From positions 81,931 to 145,930 of the forward strand of contig NZ_JALEGS010000012.1 of NCBI RefSeq assembly GCF_022763345.1: DNA of 64,000 nucleotides. The letters run 5' to 3'. Below are positions 17,545-27,024 of this stretch, piece after piece. How positions within the stretch are numbered: the stretch's first letter is position 1; every line of letters begins with the position of its first letter. The position numbers and the translations under genes are program-made. The notes under the pieces were generated by a model that made no database searches, had not been told where the DNA came from, and worked only from the letters and a program-made list of their open reading frames with translations. Source of the DNA: Phaeodactylibacter sp. Lineage in GTDB: Bacteria > Bacteroidota > Bacteroidia > Chitinophagales > Saprospiraceae.

Positions 17545-20334
17545 ATGGCAGACGAAAAAAAACTCTTCTTACTGGATGGTCACGCCCTGGTCTACCGGGC
17601 ACACTTTGCATTCATCAACCGCCCACTGATCAATTCCAAGGGGGTCAACACCTCGGCCGTTATGGGCTTCACCCGGACGCTTTGGGACCTCATGCGCGAT
17701 CAGAAGCCGACCCACATTGCTGTTGCCTTTGATTTATCCACCCCCACTTTCCGGCATGAGATGTATGAGCCCTACAAGGCCAACCGGGAGGAACAGCCGG
17801 AGGATATCGTCGTCGCCATTCCGTACATCGAAGCCATCGTAAAAGCCTTTAACATCCCTATCGTCACCGTAGATGGGTACGAAGCAGATGATGTGATCGG
17901 CACCCTTGCCAAGCAGGCCGAAAAGGAGGGCTTCAAAGTCTACATGGTGACGCCGGATAAGGACTTTGGGCAGCTTGTATCTGATAATGTCTTCCTGTAC
18001 AAACCCTCTCGTCAGGGCAATGGCGTGGACATCATGGGCGTACCGGAGATTCTCAAGAAGTGGGATGTGGAGCGGGTTGAGCAGGTCATCGATATGCTGG
18101 GGCTGCAGGGCGATGCCGTGGACAATATTCCGGGCGTACCGGGCATTGGCCCAAAGACCGCCTCCAAATTGCTGGCACAATTTGGTTCCATGGAAACCCT
18201 GCTGGACAGCACAGACCAGCTCAAAGGCAAACAAAAGGAACGCCTGGAAGAACACCGGGAACAAGCCTTGCTGTCCAAAAAGCTGGCCGTGATCGAAACC
18301 CAGGTGCCCATTCAGTTTGATGCGGAGGCCTACAAAATTGAGGGGCAGGACAACGACCGCCTCGCCGAGCTGTTCAAAGAACTGGAATTCCGAAGCCTGG
18401 CCAGGCAGATACTGGGAGAGGACAAAGTGCCGCAGGAAAATGCACAGGGCGACCTCTTCAATCAGCAGAGCGAAACCAAATCGGAGGTCAAAGCACCGCC
18501 AGCTCATTCTGTAGCCGACAAAAATATTGGCAATACCAAGCATGCTTACCACCTGGTAGATAGCGAAGAAAAACGGGCTGAGCTCCTTCAGCTCCTGATG
18601 GAAGCCAAGCGCATTTGTTTCGATACGGAAACGACCGGCATCGACGCCACACAGGCAGAATTGGTGGGCATGTCCTTTGCCGTAAAGGCCCACGAAGCCT
18701 ACTACGTGCCCGTGCCCTCAGGCTATGAAGAAGCGACCCGCCTCGTGCAGCAGTTCAAAGCGGTGATGGAGGACGAGAACATCGAAAAGGTCGCCCAAAA
18801 CCTCAAGTACGACGCCCTAATGCTTCGCCGCTATGGCGTGGAAGTCAAAGGCCCCTACTTCGACACTATGATCGCCCACTACCTGCTGGAGCCCGAGCTG
18901 CGCCACAATATGGACTACCTCTCGGAGACCTACCTCAAGTACCAGCCGATTGAGATCGAAAGCCTCATTGGCAAAAAGGGCAAGAAGCAAAAGACCATGC
19001 GCGACCTGCCGCCGGAGGAAGTGAAAGATTACGCGGCCGAAGATGCCGACATCACGCTTCAGCTCAGAGAATACCTCGCGCCTAAACTGGAGGAAGAAGG
19101 CTTCCAAAAACTATACGAAGAAATTGAAGCGCCCCTGGTGCGCGCCCTGGTCAATATCGAGCACGAGGGCATACGGCTCAATGCCGATTACCTCAAGTCT
19201 TATTCTAAAGAATTGGCTAAGGAAATCGATCAGCTGGAAAAGGAAATCCACGAAGATGCAGGCACGGCATTTAACGTGGCCTCCCCCCGTCAGGTCGGGG
19301 AAGTCCTCTTTGAGAAAATGGAGCTGCCCTACCGTTTCAAAAAAACCAAGTCTGGACAGTACTCCACCAGTGAGGAGAAATTGGCAGAACTGGCCGGAGA
19401 GTACCCCATCGTTCAGAAAATCCTGGACTACCGGGGCCTGACCAAGCTGCGGTCCACCTACGTCGACGCCCTGCCTAAGCTCATCAATCCGCTTACCGGG
19501 CGCATCCATAGCTCTTTTAATCAGGCGCTGACCGCTACTGGCCGGCTTAGCTCCAATAACCCTAACCTACAGAATATACCAATTCGGACACCGCAGGGGG
19601 CCCGGGTGCGGGAGGCTTTTATCCCGCGCGATGAAGACCACGTCCTCCTTGCCGCCGACTATTCTCAGATCGAGCTGCGCCTAATCGCGGAGATGAGCGG
19701 GGAAGAAGCCATGCTGGAAGCCTTTAAGTCGGGTAAAGACGTCCACTCTGCCACTGCTGCCCGCGTATTTGACGTACCCTACGAGGAGGTCACAAGGGAA
19801 CAACGCTACCGGGCCAAGACCGTCAATTTCGCACTCATCTACGGGGCGGGCGCTACGAACCTGTCTCAGCAATTGGGCATCAAGCGCAGCGAAGCCAAGG
19901 AACTGATCGATCAGTACTTCAGCCGCTACCCGGACCTGAAGGGCTACATGGACGGCATTGTGGAAAAAGCCCGAAAGGACGGCTATGTCAAGACCCTGAT
20001 GGGCCGCCGCCGCTACCTGCGCGATATCGACTCCCGAAATGGGGTACTCCGCAGCCACGCCGAGCGCAACGCCATCAACACCCCGGTACAGGGTACAGCT
20101 GCGGATATGATCAAGATTGCCATGGTGCGCATCAATGATATTTTCGAAAAAGAGCAATTCAAGTCAAAGATGATCCTGCAGGTACATGACGAACTGGTCT
20201 TTGATGCCCACAAGTCGGAGCTCGACACCATCAAGCCGATCATTGAAGAGCATATGGTCAACGCCATCCCTAACCTTAATGTGCCGATCCTGGTAGAAAT
20301 GGGGGAAGGGCAGAACTGGCGGGAAGCTCATTAG
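17545..20334 (+). CDS. polA: DNA polymerase I
   Basis: A 929-residue PolA for Okazaki-fragment maturation and gap repair. Domains in order are 5' nuclease (about 1-300; LLDGHALVYRAHFAF, GYEADDVIGTLA, NIPGVPGIGPKTA), 3'-5' proofreading exonuclease (about 340-530; the DEDD residues appear intact in FDTETTG near 357, NLKYDALML and YAAEDADITLQ) and polymerase (about 560-929; DYSQIELR near 704, RYRAKTVNFALIYG, VHDELVF near 879). Proofreading thus appears active, unlike in many polA homologues. It starts 35 bp after the RND pump gene. Its TAG stop coincides with the edge of a hairpin repeat. Confidence 0.97.
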   Translation: MADEKKLFLLDGHALVYRAHFAFINRPLINSKGVNTSAVMGFTRTLWDLMRDQKPTHIAVAFDLSTPTFRHEMYEPYKANREEQPEDIVVAIPYIEAIVKAFNIPIVTVDGYEADDVIGTLAKQAEKEGFKVYMVTPDKDFGQLVSDNVFLYKPSRQGNGVDIMGVPEILKKWDVERVEQVIDMLGLQGDAVDNIPGVPGIGPKTASKLLAQFGSMETLLDSTDQLKGKQKERLEEHREQALLSKKLAVIETQVPIQFDAEAYKIEGQDNDRLAELFKELEFRSLARQILGEDKVPQENAQGDLFNQQSETKSEVKAPPAHSVADKNIGNTKHAYHLVDSEEKRAELLQLLMEAKRICFDTETTGIDATQAELVGMSFAVKAHEAYYVPVPSGYEEATRLVQQFKAVMEDENIEKVAQNLKYDALMLRRYGVEVKGPYFDTMIAHYLLEPELRHNMDYLSETYLKYQPIEIESLIGKKGKKQKTMRDLPPEEVKDYAAEDADITLQLREYLAPKLEEEGFQKLYEEIEAPLVRALVNIEHEGIRLNADYLKSYSKELAKEIDQLEKEIHEDAGTAFNVASPRQVGEVLFEKMELPYRFKKTKSGQYSTSEEKLAELAGEYPIVQKILDYRGLTKLRSTYVDALPKLINPLTGRIHSSFNQALTATGRLSSNNPNLQNIPIRTPQGARVREAFIPRDEDHVLLAADYSQIELRLIAEMSGEEAMLEAFKSGKDVHSATAARVFDVPYEEVTREQRYRAKTVNFALIYGAGATNLSQQLGIKRSEAKELIDQYFSRYPDLKGYMDGIVEKARKDGYVKTLMGRRRYLRDIDSRNGVLRSHAERNAINTPVQGTAADMIKIAMVRINDIFEKEQFKSKMILQVHDELVFDAHKSELDTIKPIIEEHMVNAIPNLNVPILVEMGEGQNWREAH

Positions 20335-20380
20335 TAGTGGAAAAAAACCAGTTGCGTATTTTCTTTTTTCGAGAAGCCTT
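20332..20380 (+). repeat. Internally deleted copy of the 131-bp hairpin repeat
   Basis: It starts like the full element (TAGTAGTGG) and then jumps to the last third (AAAACCAGTTG ... CGAGAAGCC) with one extra T. It is placed head-to-tail directly before the full copy. Its first three bases are the polA stop codon. Confidence 0.7.
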
Positions 20381-20383
20381 TAG

Positions 20384-20514
20384 TAGTGGGGCAAAAATAA
20401 AATACACAACTTTCAAAAAGCTTTTGCCCCAACATTGCACAAAACTCGCCCTCTGGTTGGTTTTGTGCAACGTTGGAACAAAACCAGTTGTGCATTTTAT
20501 TTTTCGAGAAGCCC
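20384..20514 (+). repeat. Dispersed 131-bp hairpin repeat, copy 1
   Basis: Aligns without gaps to the reverse complement of 60720-60850 with 114 of 131 identical bases by hand count. Terminal parts are inverted-repeat-like: the left end contains ACACAACTTT and the right end AACCAGTTGTGC. A central stem pairs ACATTGCACAAAA (20432-20444) with TTTTGTGCAACGT (20461-20473). No coding capacity is credible. It lies between polA and the DinB-like gene. Confidence 0.85.
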
Positions 20515-20538
20515 TTAACAAAAAACAAACCACCTATT

Positions 20539-20988
20539 ATGAATTTGTCCACCACCCGACAGACCCGGGCCAACTTCATCCGGCTGCTTTCCGGCATGAG
20601 CCTGGAAGCCGTAAACCACATACCGGAAGGCTTCAACAATAACCTGATCTGGAATTTCGGGCACATCATTGCCACACAGCAGTTGCTCACCTACAGCTTA
20701 TCCGGGCTAAACCCCAAAGTAGAAGACGAAGTCCTCGCAGCCTTCCGCAAGGGCACTAAACCCGAAAAAGTGCATACCACAGCTGAACTGGAAGGGTTGA
20801 AAAAACTAGCGGTCACTACCCTTGATCAGTTTGAGGCCGACTTCGAGGCGGGCTTGTTCCAGACCTTCGAATCCTATCCCACCAGCTACGGAGTAGAACT
20901 CACTAATATTGAGGAAGCGGCTTCGTTCAACGCATTGCACGAAGCCCTCCACCTGGGCTACGCTATGGCATTGAAGCGGGCACTCTAA
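20539..20988 (+). CDS. DinB-like family protein (putative metal-dependent hydrolase/transferase)
   Basis: A 149-residue four-helix-bundle protein of the DinB/YfiT type. The family's His triad can be placed in NFGHIIATQQ and HEALHLGYAM (His-x3-His). Members include thiol S-transferases and stress-induced proteins; the substrate here is unknown. The ATG at 20539 was chosen over 20473 because the upstream extension is translated repeat sequence. The last 26 bp overlap the convergent ThuA gene end. Confidence 0.85.
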   Translation: MNLSTTRQTRANFIRLLSGMSLEAVNHIPEGFNNNLIWNFGHIIATQQLLTYSLSGLNPKVEDEVLAAFRKGTKPEKVHTTAELEGLKKLAVTTLDQFEADFEAGLFQTFESYPTSYGVELTNIEEAASFNALHEALHLGYAMALKRAL

Positions 20989-22078
20989 GCTGCCGCTCCT
21001 GCCAGTACGCATCATCGTGAAATTGGAAAGCTGTGGGCTGGTAATCGCCTATGGTATCCACATTCGCGGCTTCCGGCACCGACTGCCCGGTCAGGTAAAA
21101 AGCAGCATTCACCAACAGGAGGCGAAACTCCTCGTCGAGCAAATCTGTAGAGGCACCCATCGTGCAGGCGAAGGCTTTTCCGGCTTGCCCGCCTGGTAAT
21201 TGATAGGGCTTCAGCCAAGCTACCGGCATCATCGGCTGATTGGGATTGTAGAAACGCTCGCTCGCCGGATTGGTAGAGGCAATCGCCCATTGGTCTTCCC
21301 GCATGCCGTACATCACATCAGACTCATCGTAACTCTTGGTATTATCTGTCACCTGCCCGTAAACCAGGGGCGTGGCTGTACTGTCCAATGGCCCGGACAA
21401 ACCATACACATCTGTAGGGCCCCATATTTCACCCGACTGAATGCCATTGAGCACGGGATGCTTCGCCGCCTCTCGTGGAATGATCCCTCGTGTACTTTGG
21501 TGCTTGTGGTGCCCGTGATGGCTGTGCCAGTTGGTGCCCAGCACCAGTTGCCCGAACCCACCGTGCCAGGCTTCCTTCTCCCCCTGATAATAATTGCCCC
21601 AGTGCCTCCAGGGGCTGAGTGTATCCCTGAACCGGAACGCATGAGTAGCGGTACGAAGCCCAATGACCGGCTTCCCTGCCTCCAAATAGGCTTTGAAGTA
21701 CCCCATCTGCTCATCGGGAAGCTCCCGGAAACGAGTGAAAAGCACCAGCAAATCTGCCTCCTCCAGCTGCTCCAGCCCCGGAATGTGGTAAACGTAGTTG
21801 GGGTTGATGATACCAGGCTGCTCTGGGTGCTGCGCAAAGAGCACCGTACAGTCAAAGCCGTGCCGCTGTGCGAGAATTTTGGCCAGTTGGGGCAGGGCCT
21901 CCTCCGACCGGTACTCCTCATCCCCGCTCACTAGTACGACCTTTGGGCGTTCCGTTGTTTCAGATGCCGGGCCGTAAGTCGCATAGGAAGGAGGCGGACC
22001 TTCTGGCGCTTTGGGGGGTTGCTCCCCGGCACAACTATAAAGCAGCAGGGTGGAAAACAACAGCAGTGTATACCTCAT
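20963..22078 (-). CDS. ThuA-domain lipoprotein
   Basis: A 371-residue lipoprotein (lipobox LLLYSC, Cys16) with a ThuA-like, glutamine-amidotransferase-fold domain. Segments seen are KVVLVSGDEEYRSEEALPQLAKIL, the LEQLEEADLLVLFTRFRELP strand and FGQLVLGTNWHSHHGHH. ThuA proteins are linked to trehalose and other sugar utilization, often as partners of haem-containing sugar dehydrogenases. That fits the gene 9 bp upstream, which encodes such a dehydrogenase fusion. The 3' end overlaps the convergent DinB-like gene by 26 bp. Confidence 0.9.
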   Translation of the reverse strand: MRYTLLLFSTLLLYSCAGEQPPKAPEGPPPSYATYGPASETTERPKVVLVSGDEEYRSEEALPQLAKILAQRHGFDCTVLFAQHPEQPGIINPNYVYHIPGLEQLEEADLLVLFTRFRELPDEQMGYFKAYLEAGKPVIGLRTATHAFRFRDTLSPWRHWGNYYQGEKEAWHGGFGQLVLGTNWHSHHGHHKHQSTRGIIPREAAKHPVLNGIQSGEIWGPTDVYGLSGPLDSTATPLVYGQVTDNTKSYDESDVMYGMREDQWAIASTNPASERFYNPNQPMMPVAWLKPYQLPGGQAGKAFACTMGASTDLLDEEFRLLLVNAAFYLTGQSVPEAANVDTIGDYQPTAFQFHDDAYWQERQLRVPASMP

Positions 22079-22086
22079 AGTCGTTT

Positions 22087-25000
22087 CTATTTTGGGTGTT
22101 GTCCCAGCAATTCCGCCGGGCGGTAAAAGCCTTCCTGATCCGCAACCGCAGCGCGTACCCTTTTAACTTCTGCCGGAGCAATGGGCCCTGCGCTGTTGCC
22201 AAAGGCATTGCGTACGTAAGATAGCACATCTGCGATTTCCTTGTCGCTCAACAAGCCCTCAAAAGCGGTCATAGGTACCTGCCCGGGGTAGTTTTGCCCA
22301 TTGACCTCAATGGGGCCGTGCAGCCCTTTCAGCGTCAGTTTGATCAGGCGCTCCTTGCTGCCTGTTACCCATTCTGATCCGGCCAGGGGCGGGAACCCGG
22401 ATGCGGTAAGCCCCTTTCCATCCGGCTGATGGCAGGTGATGCAGGAGCCTTCGCGCTCGTATACCTGTTGCCCGGGGCTAAGGATAGCTTCAAGGCCAGC
22501 TGATGCAACAACGGGCGTATCGGTGTAGAGGCGTTCTCGCAGGGCCGCGTATACTGGTTTCATCCACTCATCCACGGCTTCCTGTTCGGCACGTTCCAGC
22601 ACAGACCGGGCAACGGCAGGCTCCAGCCAGGAAGCAGCCACGACAGCCTCCAGGCGCACCCGCCCATGGGTGTCACCGGCACCCGCTAACAGCAAGTCTG
22701 CCTGATCGGCTACCTGATGCCCGGTATAACGCAAAACGCGCACCGCTGCTGCCCGCACCCGGTAATCTTTGGCCTTGAGCAACTGCCGCAGCAAAGGCTC
22801 CTCTACCTGATTGAGCCCCCAACTGACCCAAAGCGCTTCGAGTAGATATCGTTCGTACCCGGCATCCAATGTGTCCAAATTCGCTATCCATCTGCGCAGG
22901 GCGGGCAGGACAGCGTCGGCATTTCTGCCTCTAAGCTCTCGGCGGGTCCGATAGCGGGTGCGGTACTCCGGCAGCTTGAGGTTATCCAATAAGGTGGGAA
23001 TAGCTGCTCCGGCGATTTTGGCAGGCCGGACAAGGGGGCGGCCCGGGCAAGTCACCCGGTAGATACGTCCGTGGGCATGGTCGCGCAGAGGATCGCGGGC
23101 ATTGTGCTGCATGTGACCGATAAGGCGGTTATGCCAGTCCACGAGATAAAGGGAGCCATCGGGCGCAAATTCCATATCCACAGGCCGGAAGTGAGGATCA
23201 GAAGACTGCAACAGGTCTTGCCGGTGGCGGCTGCTGTGCCCGGTCCCGGCTTCCAGCATTTGGTGCTGCTTGGTGCCCAGAAAGCCAATGGTGTTGTTGA
23301 TGAGCAAATCGCCCTGCACTTCATCTGGGAAATGGCGGCTGGAGACAAATTCCAGGCCCGAGGTGGGACGTACCCGGTGAGCCGCCTCAATGATATTAGC
23401 TGCCTTGGGGCTGGCTTTTCCATATACCGGTGCAATAGTGCCCGGTGACATCCACCGCAAGTCAGGCCCGGAGGTTTCGGCGAAGAAGGGCTGTCCCCAG
23501 GTATCAAAGGCTATACCCCATGGATTGGGAATGGCCAGCTGCGCGGTGCGCTCCAGGTGACGCCGGGCGGGATTGTACCGGTAAAAGCCGCCATTTGTGC
23601 CACGGACAGTGCCGTACACTGTTTCTACGTTGGTGTGCAAAAACGTGCCCTCCCCCATGAAAATGGCGCCGGAGGGGTCCGCACAAAACGCGCTAATGGC
23701 GTGATGTGTATCGTGGTCGTCAAAACCGCTAAGCAAAATTTCCCCTCGATCTGCCCGGTCATCCCCATCCGTGTCCGTCAGCAACACCAGGCTGCTGCCT
23801 TGAGAAACGTACACACCTTCCGGGGCGATTTCAAACCCAATAGGCAGGTGCAGCCCATCGGCAAAGGTGGTCTGCCGGTCGGCTTTCCCATCCCCATCCG
23901 TATCTTCCAGGATGAGGATTTTATCGTTAGGGCGCTCATCGCCGGGCTTGTAGTGGGGGTAGGAAGGCATCACAGCAACCCACAGCCGACCTTTATTGTC
24001 GAAAGACAATTGTACGGGGTTAGCGAGGTCTTCGAATTCCTTTTCAGAGGCGAACAGCTCAACTTTATAGCCAGGGGCTGTTGTTAGTGTAGCTTCGGCT
24101 TCAGCTCCGTACCGGTAGGGAATCAGGCCTTCCGCCGGATCGAAATTGGTCTCCACAGGCGGTAGGCTTGGGGTGTGGGCATCGGCGGTCTTCAGGTCAT
24201 AGGTCTCACTCTGCAAGAGCTTCCAGATAGCGGTGTCCCTTACTGCCGTCAGTGCACGGATTTTCCGGATTTCTGCCGGGTAATTGTCCGGCCCGTAGGG
24301 CTCGTAGCGGCGGCCATATACGTGCACGCTGTTGGGAATTTTGTAGTCGTTGGCCCAAAACCAGTTTTTGTCCAGCACGGCTTTCCGCACAGCACCGGTT
24401 GCAATCCTGATTTTAGGGCTTTCGCCAAAAAGCTGATCGGCCAGGTAGCTGGCTACGCGCTGATTGCCTGCATCATTCAGTTGCAGCCCGTCGATGGTCA
24501 GAGGCTGCCCTTCGGCATACCAGGCTTTGGAAGGCTCAAAAAGGTCGATGACCGGTACGCCTTCTGCCACTGCGACCTCCTGGATAGCATTAGCATACAG
24601 CGACAGCATGGCATTTTGCTGGTGGCCTTTCGGCAAATCCGTGGTAGCGGAGAGGTCTTGAATAGCGGTGGGCGTCACCAGGATCAGTTGGGGCGGGCGG
24701 ATATCGTTATAAGCCTGCTCAAGCGTATGCTGGATAAAGGCCCGAAGCTCCGCTTTGAAAGTGGGCAACCGGCCCGGACCAAACTGTGCCGCATTATACC
24801 CCCAGAATGCCAGGATGATGTCAGCATTGAGGGTATCGAGCCATTCATCAGGATAGGGGAAGTGCCCCTCGCTGTGGGATGGGTTGGCCAACTCTTCGTA
24901 GTAAGCTTCAGCACCCGGGAAAGCCCAGGGTGTATTGCGGGCCGGGTGAGGGCGGAAGCCCGGCATATCGCCGCCGTCACAGAGGTTGCGTATAAACAAA

Positions 25001-25209
25001 AGGCTATCAGGGTGCCGCAGGTGGAAAGCCGTTTCCAGATGACCATAATGCAGCATGCGGGCACAAATATTCCCGCCAATGAGGGCGATGCGGCTGCCTT
25101 TCTGGACATTTACCTGGGGTTGCTGGTCAGAGGTACATGAATTCACCAAAACACTGAGCATCAAAATCAGTGGAAAACAACGGGGAAAAGGTGGAAAGCA
25201 GTTGAACAT
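22087..25209 (-). CDS. SGNH hydrolase / PVC-type dehydrogenase / HEAT / cytochrome c fusion lipoprotein
   Basis: A 1040-residue secreted lipoprotein (lipobox LVNSC, Cys25). The N-terminal SGNH/GDSL-like domain (about 35-290) has RIALIGGNICARM, AFWGYNAAQF and the late DGLQLNDAGNQRVA block. Next comes a beta-propeller dehydrogenase domain of the PVC type (about 365-700; VELFASEKEFEDLANPVQ, EDTDGDGKADRQTTF, MEFAPDGSLYLVDWHNRLIG), then HEAT-like repeats (about 730-885) and a C-terminal cytochrome c with the haem motif CITCH near 923 and a later Met-containing segment. It probably oxidizes a sugar or polyol in the periplasm and may also remove ester groups. It is transcribed with the ThuA gene 9 bp downstream. 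Confidence 0.9.
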   Translation of the reverse strand: MFNCFPPFPRCFPLILMLSVLVNSCTSDQQPQVNVQKGSRIALIGGNICARMLHYGHLETAFHLRHPDSLLFIRNLCDGGDMPGFRPHPARNTPWAFPGAEAYYEELANPSHSEGHFPYPDEWLDTLNADIILAFWGYNAAQFGPGRLPTFKAELRAFIQHTLEQAYNDIRPPQLILVTPTAIQDLSATTDLPKGHQQNAMLSLYANAIQEVAVAEGVPVIDLFEPSKAWYAEGQPLTIDGLQLNDAGNQRVASYLADQLFGESPKIRIATGAVRKAVLDKNWFWANDYKIPNSVHVYGRRYEPYGPDNYPAEIRKIRALTAVRDTAIWKLLQSETYDLKTADAHTPSLPPVETNFDPAEGLIPYRYGAEAEATLTTAPGYKVELFASEKEFEDLANPVQLSFDNKGRLWVAVMPSYPHYKPGDERPNDKILILEDTDGDGKADRQTTFADGLHLPIGFEIAPEGVYVSQGSSLVLLTDTDGDDRADRGEILLSGFDDHDTHHAISAFCADPSGAIFMGEGTFLHTNVETVYGTVRGTNGGFYRYNPARRHLERTAQLAIPNPWGIAFDTWGQPFFAETSGPDLRWMSPGTIAPVYGKASPKAANIIEAAHRVRPTSGLEFVSSRHFPDEVQGDLLINNTIGFLGTKQHQMLEAGTGHSSRHRQDLLQSSDPHFRPVDMEFAPDGSLYLVDWHNRLIGHMQHNARDPLRDHAHGRIYRVTCPGRPLVRPAKIAGAAIPTLLDNLKLPEYRTRYRTRRELRGRNADAVLPALRRWIANLDTLDAGYERYLLEALWVSWGLNQVEEPLLRQLLKAKDYRVRAAAVRVLRYTGHQVADQADLLLAGAGDTHGRVRLEAVVAASWLEPAVARSVLERAEQEAVDEWMKPVYAALRERLYTDTPVVASAGLEAILSPGQQVYEREGSCITCHQPDGKGLTASGFPPLAGSEWVTGSKERLIKLTLKGLHGPIEVNGQNYPGQVPMTAFEGLLSDKEIADVLSYVRNAFGNSAGPIAPAEVKRVRAAVADQEGFYRPAELLGQHPK

Positions 25210-25580
25210 AAATGTACCTTATCGAAGATTAAGAACGTCCTAAAATTAGCGATGCGGATACCATTCTCCTTACTTTTCAGTAAGAAACTCATGATGCCAT
25301 TGCTAAAATTAAAAAGAAATGTGGGGATGGCAAACGAAACCCGTTTTGGGTTAATCCATGAGAAATACGCAGAGATTTATTTTTTTGCAATCGGAGCGAA
25401 ACCTGAAATGAAACATAGCCAAGTTAAAAGCCAAAATGGTGAGCGAATTTTGAAGCTAATCAATCTGCCTCGTTGGCGGTTGGCTTTGACCGGTAAGGCC
25501 GGAGACCGTAAATGCATAGGAAGAGTAGCCTCAAAAGCACCCCAGGCAACCTGGCGTTTCAGCCTTGGCTAGCCATTAGT
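25210..25580. other. Intergenic region with no supported gene
   Basis: This 371-bp gap should hold the promoter of the leftward dehydrogenase/ThuA operon; TAATTTTA on the minus strand (about 25242-25249) is a near match to TAnnTTTG. A rightward open frame (25252-25572) shows no recognisable family and unconvincing composition, so it is not called. Confidence 0.4.
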
Positions 25581-26423
25581 CTAACTCTTTGACATTGTGC
25601 CCTGAACCAGGGATCGCTGATGCTTAGTAAACCCTCCCATAACTTTACCCATAATCTGAACCTTGGCCCATCTTGGTGTCATCCGGAGGTTGTAAACTAA
25701 AAGCTTGGTTAGAAAACCAGGCAAGACGGTAGATCTACTACCTATGGCTTCGATAATGGGGACCCCAATCTGTTCAGGGCTGAGAGACATATCCATTTTC
25801 ATATCCGCACGTTCTGCAAAGCCACTGGCTACTGGACCAGGAGCGGCAGACAGTACATCTATCCCTTCGCTTTTAAGCTCGACAGCCAATGCCTCACTAA
25901 AGGATTGCACGTACGCTTTAGTAGCAGCGTAGTTCGCAGCATTGGGCACCCCCTGAAAAGCAACCATAGAGCTCATAAACACGATCGCACCTTTTTTGGG
26001 TTGGGCTTTCATCTTATTAGCAAAATGGTGAGCCATGATCAATACAGCTTTACAATTGAGGTCCAGCATATTAACCTCCTGCTCAATATTAGAGGCTCTG
26101 AATTTACCCGAGGTACCAAAACCTGCATTTAGTATAGCGATACCGATGTTTAGGTGACTGACTTCCGAAAAGAGTTTATTGACATCTTCGATGATGGAAA
26201 GGTCGCCTTGTACAGGTATACTTTCTGTATTGTATTCATCAGAAAGATGGGCACTAAGCGCTTCCAGTTCCATACCTCTCCTACCGGTAATAATGAGTTT
26301 GAAGCCAGCTTCACCAAATTTAAGGGCAAGCTCTCTTCCAATACCGGAAGTCGCTCCGGTGACCAACACCCATTCATGGTAGTTGGATTTTAGCCTTTTG
26401 ATAGTTTTTTGTGCTATTTTCAT
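25581..26423 (-). CDS. SDR-family short-chain dehydrogenase/reductase
   Basis: A 280-residue NAD(P)-dependent oxidoreductase. The Rossmann motif is TGATSGIG near residue 22, followed by NAGFG and the catalytic YAATK with its preceding Ser region (FMSSMVAFQG). The C-terminal part (TPRWAKVQIMGKVMGGF) resembles the DltE/YohE-like classical SDRs that often act on lipids or steroids; the substrate is unknown. Its start overlaps the stop of the SRPBCC gene by four bases (ATGA), making it the last gene of a four-gene operon. Confidence 0.93.
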   Translation of the reverse strand: MKIAQKTIKRLKSNYHEWVLVTGATSGIGRELALKFGEAGFKLIITGRRGMELEALSAHLSDEYNTESIPVQGDLSIIEDVNKLFSEVSHLNIGIAILNAGFGTSGKFRASNIEQEVNMLDLNCKAVLIMAHHFANKMKAQPKKGAIVFMSSMVAFQGVPNAANYAATKAYVQSFSEALAVELKSEGIDVLSAAPGPVASGFAERADMKMDMSLSPEQIGVPIIEAIGSRSTVLPGFLTKLLVYNLRMTPRWAKVQIMGKVMGGFTKHQRSLVQGTMSKS

Positions 26424-27019
26424 TTTTCTACATTTTCAGATTTATACTTTATTTGAGTCAGCCATTCATTATGGAGGCGTTCCAATTTATTGGGGACGAA
26501 CACTTTTTGGAGAAAAGTCATAAAGCCATGTTGAGCCTCGCTTGTAATCAGTTGACACCCATTTTCAGTAGGAATAATGAGCCAGGCGTGATATCCTCGA
26601 ATGCTCTTTTTATTGGATTCCCAACCAAGTCTGTAAGGCGCTTCAAACTCTTTAATGGTAGAGGTGAAGTCTAGCCCCATTGTTTTCCATGTAAAAACAG
26701 TACTTTCGGCAAGTCGCCCATCGGTGTTATCTATTAGCTTTAGATTGCTGGCTCCTTCATAATAGTCTTCCCATTCGTCTGCCTGGATGAGCACAGACCA
26801 AACTATTTCAGCTGAAGCGTTGATGTCTATTTCATTGTGAACAAAAAATTTAGATTCTTCAGGTTGGTAGTCCTCGGGCCATTGAATCTCTTTCGAGTTG
26901 GGGTAGCTTCGATCAACAGATTTTTTGACCGAATAACAACCCGTAGCAGATAAAGTAATGAAACACAGCAAGCATATCTTGGTCGTTGCTTTTGTAATCG
27001 ATTTGTTTCTGTTTTTCAT
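26420..27019 (-). CDS. SRPBCC-family lipoprotein
   Basis: A 199-residue lipoprotein (lipobox LSATGC, Cys28). The mature part is a START/Bet v 1-type ligand-binding fold, recognisable from NEIDINASAEIVWSVLIQADEWEDYYEG and the later SIRGYHAWLIIPTENGCQLITSE. Such domains bind hydrophobic ligands. The ATG at 27019 was chosen because the longer frame adds residues from inside the upstream gene, while this start gives a proper signal. It is 5 bp from the membrane-protein gene and overlaps the SDR gene. Confidence 0.85.
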   Translation of the reverse strand: MKNRNKSITKATTKICLLCFITLSATGCYSVKKSVDRSYPNSKEIQWPEDYQPEESKFFVHNEIDINASAEIVWSVLIQADEWEDYYEGASNLKLIDNTDGRLAESTVFTWKTMGLDFTSTIKEFEAPYRLGWESNKKSIRGYHAWLIIPTENGCQLITSEAQHGFMTFLQKVFVPNKLERLHNEWLTQIKYKSENVEK

Positions 27020-27024
27020 AATTA

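Noticed and set aside
20337..20690. Short frames on both strands at the hairpin repeat
   Set aside because: They translate repeat sequence on either strand and are not conserved in reading frame between the copies.
25252..25572. Rightward 106-residue open frame
   Set aside because: No recognisable family, no signal or motif, and composition unlike neighbouring proteins. It lies in the promoter region of the divergent operon.
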